Part shown: positions 5,991 through 11,380 of the stretch, in pieces
Layout: every line of letters starts with the position of its first letter
Numbering within the stretch: the first letter of the stretch is position 1
Assembly (NCBI GenBank): GCA_011052285.1
Contig: DRJH01000027.1
Location: 1-11,380, forward strand
Source: Gammaproteobacteria bacterium
GTDB taxonomy: Bacteria; Pseudomonadota; Gammaproteobacteria; Arenicellales; DRJH01
DNA length: 11,380 nucleotides
Direction: 5' to 3'
Notes under the pieces: generated by a model
What the model saw: the letters and a program-made list of their open reading frames with translations, nothing else
What the model was told of the DNA's origin: nothing
Databases searched by the model: none
Position numbers and translations under genes: made by a program

Positions 5991-6637
5991 AAAAAGTGGC
6001 ATTGGTAATTTTTCTGCTCAGTTTGCCCTGGACCTCAGCGCAGGCCGAGCATGAGATATTGCTGATGGCATTGACGACCGGTAAGGCGATTGTACTGGTC
6101 GATAATCAACGTGTAGTTTTGCGTATCGGGGAGCCTGCACAACACGGCTTAATCTTGATTGATGCCAATTCACAGCGTGCGATTATCGAGGTTGACGGTC
6201 GTCAGGAGCGTTTTGAGCCTGGTATGGTGACCCGGCCGGTGCAACTCGGTGACCAACCTGTGGCTGAGAAGGCGCGTGAGTCTTTATGGGCTGACGAAAC
6301 TGGTTTTTTTATCGCCGAAGGGAGTATTGATGAACAGGTGGTCAAGTTTCTGATCGATACCGGCTCTAATCACGTCGCCTTGTCTTCTCAACTTGCTGCC
6401 AGACTGGGGCTGGATCTGTCTGCGGGCACCAAGGGTATTGCCAATACTGCCGGTGGGCAGACGGCCATGACCTTGATCACGTTGGACTCGGTTGCCATTG
6501 GACAAATTCGTCTTTTCAACGTCAAGGCAGCCGTTTTGCGGGGCAAATACCCCGAAATCCCTTTGTTGGGAGCCTCATTTTTAAGCCGCCTGCAAATGTT
6601 GCGCTCAGGTGACCGGATGGTCCTGATTCAAAAATAG
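5987..6637 (+). CDS. Exported retropepsin-like aspartic protease
   Basis: A 216-residue protein of the bacterial clan AA aspartic protease group. A signal peptide MKKVALVIFLLSLPW... is followed by a likely cleavage site SAQA|EHE after residue 20. An N-terminal beta-rich part (21-95) has a repeated look of VVLRIGEPAQHG and AIIEVDG. The protease domain holds the single active-site motif FLIDTGSNHVALS (121-133, catalytic D124), then ITLDSVAIGQIRLFNVKA (164-181) and the LLGASFLSRL segment (193-202) that marks this group (LLGMSFL in relatives). One DTG per chain means it should act as a dimer, as in retropepsins. Its start overlaps the ATL stop. Substrate is unknown; periplasmic or membrane-associated location is inferred from the signal. 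Confidence 0.87.
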   Translation: MKKVALVIFLLSLPWTSAQAEHEILLMALTTGKAIVLVDNQRVVLRIGEPAQHGLILIDANSQRAIIEVDGRQERFEPGMVTRPVQLGDQPVAEKARESLWADETGFFIAEGSIDEQVVKFLIDTGSNHVALSSQLAARLGLDLSAGTKGIANTAGGQTAMTLITLDSVAIGQIRLFNVKAAVLRGKYPEIPLLGASFLSRLQMLRSGDRMVLIQK

Positions 6638-6711
6638 CGTATAGGAAGAATAAACGTAACGATTCAGCGTATTTAGATTTTGGTTTAGTACAAGGCATAT
6701 TCACACGGAGA

Positions 6712-6740
6712 ATGTGAGCATATAGGTCATATGTGAGCAT
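6712..6740 (+). repeat. Direct repeat of ATGTGAGCAT with 19-bp period
   Basis: ATGTGAGCAT occurs at 6712-6721 and 6731-6740. TCACA at 6701-6705 forms an inverted partner to the first TGTGA with seven bases between. Two helical turns separate the direct copies, as in tandem regulator sites. It lies upstream of the permease gene in AT-rich non-coding DNA; the binding protein is unknown. Confidence 0.35.
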
Positions 6741-6883
6741 TCGAGTACGAACACACGCCGTAATGGGACAAAAGATGAATGCGCTTACGATTTCGTTATT
6801 CAAGAGTTGCATTAAATTAATCATTGTAAAGGTTACCCCGTTCTTCTTGCTTAAAATAGAATAGATAGCGAGTTTTACATATT

Positions 6884-8242
6884 ATGCACAAATCAAAGAT
6901 AAGTGAAGAAAAGGCTTTTGGCCTTTGGAGTGCAATTTCTCTCGGTATCGGTTCGATGGTAGGTGCTGGAATTTTTATTGTTATCGGTGAGGCTGGCATC
7001 ATTGCGGGTAATCTGGTGACTGTATCATTTCTTATCGGTGGGATGATTGCGCTTTTATGTGGCTATTCTCTGAGTAAATTGGCTGTCCGATATCCCAGCC
7101 GTGGCGGTATCATCGAGTATCTTGTTCAGGGTTACGGGGCAGGTTTTTTTTCAGGCTCTCTTGGTATTTTATTTTATTTTGCTCAGCTGGTGGCACTCGC
7201 CGCTGTAGCAAAATCTTTTGGTACCTATGCTGCAACCTATATGGAAAATGGTGTAACCGTTTTATATGCCAATATATTTGCGATTGTGATTGTTTTTATT
7301 TTTGTGAGCATCAATCTGATTGGCGCCTCGATGATTGCAAAAGCCGAAAATATTATTGTTGTTATCAAGCTTGCTGCATTAGTAATTTTCACAATAGCGG
7401 CACTTTTTTTTATTCAACCAGAAAATCTCGCATTGAGTAAATCCCCTCAGTTTCTCAATATATTCTATGCGTTGGGACTCACATTTTTTGCATTTCAAGG
7501 TTTTAGTGTTATTACCAATAGTGTTGAGGACATGCAGGATCCCGAACATACCATGCTTCGTTCTATGTATTGGGCAATCGGGTTGGTCACATTATTGTAC
7601 ATTGCTGTATCTATTAGCGTATTCGGTAATTTACCACTGGATACTATCATCAGAGATAAAGACTTTGCACTCGCTGAAGCGGCTAATCCTGCTTTTGGCG
7701 CATGGGGCTTTAAGATAATGGCGGCAACTGCATTATTAGCTACTGCATCTGCAATTAATGCTACGCTTTACGCGGTTACACAAATCAGTTACACATTAGC
7801 CAAGGATGGGAATCTCCCAGCAGAGTATGACAGACACATATTCCATAATACAGAGGGGCTTAACATATCCGCAGTATTGATTTTGCCAATGATACTTTTT
7901 TTCAATCTCAGTGAGATTGCCACTATTGCAGCAATTGCTGTATTGTTGATTCAAGGGTTCACTCACACAGGACATTTGTATAATATAAAAGAAACCGGGG
8001 CCAATTTTAGTCTCATTATAATGGCTGCAATTGGCTCGTTTGGTGCAGCGGGATTTGCAATTGTTTACGCATCAAAATCCATGCCCTTGCTCATTTATTA
8101 CATAGGCGGCATTTTTTTTCTTGCATTTATTTTCGAAGTATTGTTACGTTTATGGAATGACAGATCAATAGAGAAACAGGTTATTTCAAAAATTGAAGCC
8201 ATAGAGAAAAATGTCGTTAGCAAAATTAAATCCTTAGTCTGA
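6884..8242 (+). CDS. APC-family amino acid/polyamine-type permease
   Basis: A 452-residue inner-membrane secondary transporter with about 12 hydrophobic segments (roughly 13-35, 43-67, 86-112, 127-150, 156-177, 190-212, 227-249, 273-300, 327-345, 346-365, 373-395, 401-420). The first helix has the APC substrate-binding break GIGSMVGAGIF (21-31), and FFAFQGFSVITNSVEDM (201-217) followed by DPEHTMLRS is the conserved TM6 and loop region. Substrate cannot be read from sequence; amino acids or amines are the family norm. After TM12 comes a short cytosolic tail with two 11-residue repeats (429-450). The gene stands alone, is AT-rich with many ATT, TTT and AAA codons unlike its neighbours, and has a weak Shine-Dalgarno. 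This suggests horizontal acquisition. Confidence 0.9.
   Translation: MHKSKISEEKAFGLWSAISLGIGSMVGAGIFIVIGEAGIIAGNLVTVSFLIGGMIALLCGYSLSKLAVRYPSRGGIIEYLVQGYGAGFFSGSLGILFYFAQLVALAAVAKSFGTYAATYMENGVTVLYANIFAIVIVFIFVSINLIGASMIAKAENIIVVIKLAALVIFTIAALFFIQPENLALSKSPQFLNIFYALGLTFFAFQGFSVITNSVEDMQDPEHTMLRSMYWAIGLVTLLYIAVSISVFGNLPLDTIIRDKDFALAEAANPAFGAWGFKIMAATALLATASAINATLYAVTQISYTLAKDGNLPAEYDRHIFHNTEGLNISAVLILPMILFFNLSEIATIAAIAVLLIQGFTHTGHLYNIKETGANFSLIIMAAIGSFGAAGFAIVYASKSMPLLIYYIGGIFFLAFIFEVLLRLWNDRSIEKQVISKIEAIEKNVVSKIKSLV
8168..8233 (+). repeat. Tandem 33-bp coding repeat in the permease C-terminus
   Basis: Two adjacent 33-base units encode IEKQVISKIEA and IEKNVVSKIKS (residues 429-439 and 440-450), just before the stop. 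The 11-residue period with Ile and Val at matching positions suggests an amphipathic helix or coiled coil. It is not a usual part of APC permeases. Confidence 0.6.
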
Positions 8243-8268
8243 GAGAAATGTGAATAAAATAATAATAC

Positions 8269-8299
8269 AAAATCCACAGGTTAACCAAATATGGATTTT
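8269..8299 (+). terminator. Hairpin after the permease gene, possible weak terminator
   Basis: AAAATCCA (8269-8276) and TGGATTTT (8292-8299) form a perfect eight-base stem with a 15-base loop, 27 bases after the permease stop. The T run is inside the stem and CCAATTTTATT follows. The stem is AT-rich, so termination would be weak. Confidence 0.4.
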
Positions 8300-8547
8300 C
8301 CAATTTTATTGACAGAAAGTTTGCTTTACCTGCCTCACTATGGATTAGCCATTATTTTTATTGGAGGCTTTCTTGTAAGTGAAATCCTGGGTTAAACAAT
8401 GCGAAATTGATTATTGAATGGACTGTATGATTATTGGTCTGGTCAATCTCAGTATGGGCCCTACTGTTGCGACTATAGGGTTTGTGAAAATCGGTGTTAA
8501 AAAATAACTGCTGACACGTTATTTATACCGCATCGATTTGATTTACA

Positions 8548-8577
8548 ATAAAACCCACATCTTTCATTGTCTGTGGT
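8548..8577 (-). terminator. Possible terminator downstream of folE2
   Basis: On the minus strand CCACA and TGTGG (plus positions 8572-8576 and 8555-8559) form a five-base stem with a 12-base loop, followed by GTTTTATT. It lies about 45 bases past the folE2 stop. The stem is short, so the call is weak. Confidence 0.35.
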
Positions 8578-8619
8578 GATTGGCGTTCATAGTTTAGACT
8601 GCTGATTACCGGAGAGGGA

Positions 8620-9444
8620 TTACGAATTCTTGGTGTCGGTGTTTTTTTGATGCTGAATTAAGGCATAGGCGGAATGGTTATGGATCGATTCAAAATTTTC
8701 AGATTCCACGGTGTACGCATCGATTCTTGGGTCACTATTCAGTACTGTGGCAATATCCCTGACCATGTCCTCGACAAATTTTGGATTCAGGTAGGCATGC
8801 TCGGTTACATATTTTTCATCCGGTCGCTTGAGTAGGCCGTATAGTTCACAGCTGCCCTGCTTTTCGACCATTTCAATCAATTCTTCGATCCACAGGAAGG
8901 CATTGGTTGTCACCGAGACCGTGACATGTGAGCGCTGGTTGTGTGCGCCGAAATCTGCAATTTCCTTGGAGCAGGGGCATAAACTGGTAACCGGCACCAG
9001 TACCTTAATAACGGTTTTGTGTAGGCCTTTGTTCAGTTCCCCGGTCAGGGTGACCTCATAATCCATGAGGCTGGTAACGCCCGTAATCGGTGCAGTTTTG
9101 CAGATAAAATAGGGAAAACGCATTTCGATGTGACCGGTTTCAGCCTCCAGTCGTTCGGTCATTTCCCTGACCATGGATTTGAAAGAAGTGATGGAAATTT
9201 CTTCCTCATTTTGATTCAGGATCTCGACGAAACGTGACATATGTGTGCCCTTGAAATTATGTGGCAGGCTGACATACATGTTAAATACAGCAATGGTGTG
9301 TTGCTCCCCTTTGCTGCGGTCCTTGACCTTGACCGGATGGCGGACATCCTTGACGCCGACCTTGTCAATCGCGATGTGACGGCTATCAGGACGGCCCTGA
9401 ACGTCATCAATAGTATCAATGGTTTCAGATGTTGCGTTTTGCAT
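8620..9444 (-). CDS. folE2: GTP cyclohydrolase I type 2 (GCYH-IB)
   Basis: FolE2 converts GTP to 7,8-dihydroneopterin triphosphate, the first step of tetrahydrofolate and pterin synthesis, and unlike FolE works with several metals. The 274 residues match family length. Signatures: DVQGRPDSR (14-22) and VGVKDVRHPV (29-38) at the N-terminus, FNMYVSLPHNFKGTHMSRFVE (54-74), the metal and active-site stretch TSLCPCSKEIADFGAHNQRS (153-172, with C156, C158 and H168), TEHAYLNPKFVEDM (214-227), and ENFESIHNHSAYA (249-261) with H256 and H258. The start ATG at 9444 has GGAG six bases upstream. It lies 67 bases behind dxs on the same strand, a neighbour pair I recall from other gammaproteobacteria, so likely cotranscribed. 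No Zur-like box was seen before it. Confidence 0.96.
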   Translation of the reverse strand: MQNATSETIDTIDDVQGRPDSRHIAIDKVGVKDVRHPVKVKDRSKGEQHTIAVFNMYVSLPHNFKGTHMSRFVEILNQNEEEISITSFKSMVREMTERLEAETGHIEMRFPYFICKTAPITGVTSLMDYEVTLTGELNKGLHKTVIKVLVPVTSLCPCSKEIADFGAHNQRSHVTVSVTTNAFLWIEELIEMVEKQGSCELYGLLKRPDEKYVTEHAYLNPKFVEDMVRDIATVLNSDPRIDAYTVESENFESIHNHSAYALIQHQKNTDTKNS

Positions 9445-9497
9445 GGTGTACTCCGGGGTGGTTACGCAGAGGGTATAAAGCAGGGGATAAGAATGAA

Positions 9498-9513
9498 TCT
9501 CGGACAGCCTCCT
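9498..9513 (-). repeat. 16-bp dispersed repeat, copy 2
   Basis: Identical to 2901-2916 and in the same orientation. This copy overlaps the last base pair of the dxs stop codon and is part of a perfect 14-bp palindrome GCCTCCTAGGAGGC at 9507-9520 centred on that stop. Confidence 0.5.
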
Positions 9514-11380
9514 AGGAGGCAGTTTCGGTCAAGCGTGTGAGTTCCCGACCAAAGGTGCTACGAATCTTCTGTTCAATGCCGTCCGTATCGAGACGTAATG
9601 AGGCCAGTTGCTGGACCTGGGTGCCGTGTTCGACATAATGGTCCGGTAGACCGAGGTTGAGCATTTGCACATGGCTGCTGAGCGTTGCAAGGTATTCATT
9701 GACCGCTGAGCCTGCACCACCCATGAGGGCATTCTCTTCAATGGTCACCATAAAATCGTGGCTTGCTACCAAGGAGGCGATGAGTGCTTCATCTAAGGGT
9801 TTGACAAAGCGCATATTGACGACCGTGGCACCGAGTCTTTCCCCTGCGGTTAAAGCCGGGGCCAGCATGGTACCAAAGGCCAGGATAGCAATGTCACGCC
9901 CCTGAAGACGGAGTTGCCCTTTGCCAACCGGTATTTCCCGCATTTTGGAGCTAACGGTCACACCCGGCCCACTGCCACGCGGGTAACGGACAGCAGTAAC
10001 ACCTGTCCGAATGTAGGCGGAATAGAGCATTTGCCGACATTCATTTTCATCGGCAGGGGCATAAATCGTGATATTGGGTAGGCAGCGCAGGAAGGAGTAA
10101 TCAAAAACTCCGGCATGGGTGTAGCCATCGGCTCCGACCAGACCGGCACGGTCTATAGCCAGCATTACATTCAGATTCTGAATGCTCAGGTCGTGAATCA
10201 GTTGATCGTAAGCACGTTGTAAAAATGTCGAATAAATCGCCACCACCGGCTTAAGTCCTTCGCAGGCAAGTCCCCCAGCAAAGGTCAGGGCATGTTGTTC
10301 GGCGATACCGACATCAAAAAACCGATCTGGAAACTGTCTGGAAAATTCAATCATACCGGAGCCGGCACCCATAGCAGGGGTGATTGCGATCAGTTTCGGG
10401 TCCTTGGACGCCATGTCACAGAGCCAGTCACCGAAGACTTTGGTATAGGTGAGTGCACCGCTACCATTGCCCACCTTACCAGTATCCGGGTCGAACGGGG
10501 AAACACCATGGTAAGCGATGGGGTTTCCTTCTGCCGGTTTATAGCCCTTGCCCTTGCGGGTGACAACATGCAGGAAACGTGGTCCGTGCATGGCCTTCAT
10601 ATTTTGCAAGGTGGGCACCAGCACCGCCAGATTGTGGCCATCAATGGGACCGATGTAGTTAAAGCCCAGCTCTTCGAACAGCGTACCGGGCATGACCATG
10701 CCCTTCATGTGTTCTTCCCATCGCTGCGCCAGGCGACGGATCGGAGGCAAGGTGGAAAGTACCGTTTTACTGCCTTCACGGACGCTGGTATAGGTTTTAC
10801 CGGATAGAACACGAGCCAGATAGCTGGAAATGGCACCGACATTATTGGAAATCGACATGTCATTGTCATTCAGGATAACCAGCAAATCGGCATCCATGGC
10901 TCCGGCATTGTTGAGGGCTTCATAGGCCATACCTGCGGTCAAGGCACCATCTCCGATAACCGCAATAATTTGTCGGTTGGAGTCATTTCTTGCGGCTGCT
11001 ACTGCCATACCCAGCGCGGCACTGACAGAAGTACTGGAATGGCCGGCACCGAAGGCATCGTATGCACTTTCCGAACGCTTCAGGAAGCCGGATAAGCCAT
11101 GTTGTTGTCGCAGTGTGGCCATTTGTTCACGGCGGCCGGTCAGGATCTTGTGTGGGTAGGCCTGATGGCCGATATCCCAGACCAGGCGATCCTCGGGGGT
11201 ATTGAATACATAGTGCAGGGCAATAGTGAGTTCCACCGTGCCCAGGCCGGCAGCCAGATGACCGCCAGTATGGGATACCGTCTGAATCAGGAAATGCCGT
11301 AACTCCTTGGCGAGGTCAGGCAGGACCTGCTCGGGCAGTTGTCGCAGATCATCAGGTGAATCAATATTTTCCAGGTAACT
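9512..11380 (-). CDS. dxs: 1-deoxy-D-xylulose-5-phosphate synthase, N-terminal tip beyond window
   Basis: DXS condenses pyruvate and glyceraldehyde 3-phosphate using thiamine diphosphate, the first step of the MEP isoprenoid pathway; its product also feeds thiamine and pyridoxal synthesis. The frame is open to the window edge and 622 codons are visible, beginning SYLENIDSPDDLRQLP, so only about 8-10 residues and the start are missing. Seen in order (visible numbering): GGHLAAGLGTVELT (39-52), GHQAYPHKILTGRR (71-84), the ThDP motif from GDGALTAGMAYEA (143-155) to ILNDNDMSIS (169-178), VDGH-type IGPIDGHN, then the transketolase-like centre with IAEQHALTFAGG, FLQRAYDQL and DRAGLVGADG, and the C-terminal MRFVKPLDEAL and MGGAGSAVNE. 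All expected motifs are intact. folE2 follows in the same direction. Confidence 0.97.
   Translation of the reverse strand, partial: SYLENIDSPDDLRQLPEQVLPDLAKELRHFLIQTVSHTGGHLAAGLGTVELTIALHYVFNTPEDRLVWDIGHQAYPHKILTGRREQMATLRQQHGLSGFLKRSESAYDAFGAGHSSTSVSAALGMAVAAARNDSNRQIIAVIGDGALTAGMAYEALNNAGAMDADLLVILNDNDMSISNNVGAISSYLARVLSGKTYTSVREGSKTVLSTLPPIRRLAQRWEEHMKGMVMPGTLFEELGFNYIGPIDGHNLAVLVPTLQNMKAMHGPRFLHVVTRKGKGYKPAEGNPIAYHGVSPFDPDTGKVGNGSGALTYTKVFGDWLCDMASKDPKLIAITPAMGAGSGMIEFSRQFPDRFFDVGIAEQHALTFAGGLACEGLKPVVAIYSTFLQRAYDQLIHDLSIQNLNVMLAIDRAGLVGADGYTHAGVFDYSFLRCLPNITIYAPADENECRQMLYSAYIRTGVTAVRYPRGSGPGVTVSSKMREIPVGKGQLRLQGRDIAILAFGTMLAPALTAGERLGATVVNMRFVKPLDEALIASLVASHDFMVTIEENALMGGAGSAVNEYLATLSSHVQMLNLGLPDHYVEHGTQVQQLASLRLDTDGIEQKIRSTFGRELTRLTETAS

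Larger units (their letters stand above)
8243..8619. other. AT-rich 377-bp gap between the permease and folE2
   Basis: No established gene is seen here. It holds the hairpin at 8269-8299 and a second at 8555-8576. Two tiny plus-strand reading frames encode hydrophobic peptides: ATG at 8291 to stop at 8395 (34 residues, with a plausible membrane helix) and ATG at 8418 to stop at 8507 (29 residues). Neither has a good Shine-Dalgarno and the first starts within the hairpin. They may be chance or remnants of a decayed gene. Confidence 0.5.

Noticed and set aside
6638..8619. Insertion sequence or transposon ends around the AT-rich block
   Set aside because: No transposase, terminal inverted repeat pair or target duplication was found by eye.
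9445..9511. Zur box or riboswitch before folE2
   Set aside because: The 67-base gap has no Zur-like palindrome and no recognisable aptamer; folE2 probably depends on the dxs transcript.
10292..10807. A 171-codon plus-strand frame opposite dxs
   Set aside because: It is fully antisense to conserved DXS coding sequence and shows no family features, so it is a shadow frame.

Overview
The window looks like chromosomal housekeeping DNA from a non-enteric gammaproteobacterium. The evidence is gene content and order: purM-purN beside a CDP-alcohol phosphatidyltransferase and hda, dxs followed by folE2, and proteins that read as typical gammaproteobacterial PurM, Hda, RlmI and DXS. I cannot name a genus. 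No rRNA, tRNA, CRISPR array, transposase or phage gene was seen.

Layout: (1) 1-1429, minus strand: purM then purN (3' part cut by the window edge), de novo purine synthesis. (2) 1621-2866, plus strand and divergent from purM: a membrane CDP-alcohol phosphatidyltransferase overlapping hda, the DnaA-inactivating replication regulator. (3) 2867-3008: convergent gap with a likely bidirectional terminator and one copy of a short repeat. (4) 3009-4859, minus strand: rlmI (23S rRNA m5C methyltransferase) then wrbA (flavodoxin-like quinone reductase). (5) 5014-6637, plus strand: a tight three-gene unit of an unrecognised exported protein, an alkyltransferase-like DNA lesion-binding protein (ATL) and an exported retropepsin-like aspartic protease. 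(6) 6638-8619: a clearly AT-richer block with one APC-family permease and mostly non-coding flanks, probably acquired. (7) 8620-11380, minus strand: dxs (N-terminal tip outside the window) then folE2, giving isoprenoid precursor synthesis and the first step of folate/pterin synthesis.

Most genes are ordinary metabolism. The points worth a second look are: purN has no ATG, GTG or TTG in frame and seems to start at ATT overlapping the purM stop; the phosphatidyltransferase resembles eukaryotic-type cardiolipin synthase more than PgsA; a 16-bp sequence is shared by two distant intergenic sites; a perfect 17-bp palindrome lies between rlmI and the exported-protein operon; an orphan exported protein is coupled to ATL and a protease; and the AT-rich permease ends in a duplicated 11-residue amphipathic repeat. 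I found no clearly new multi-gene system.
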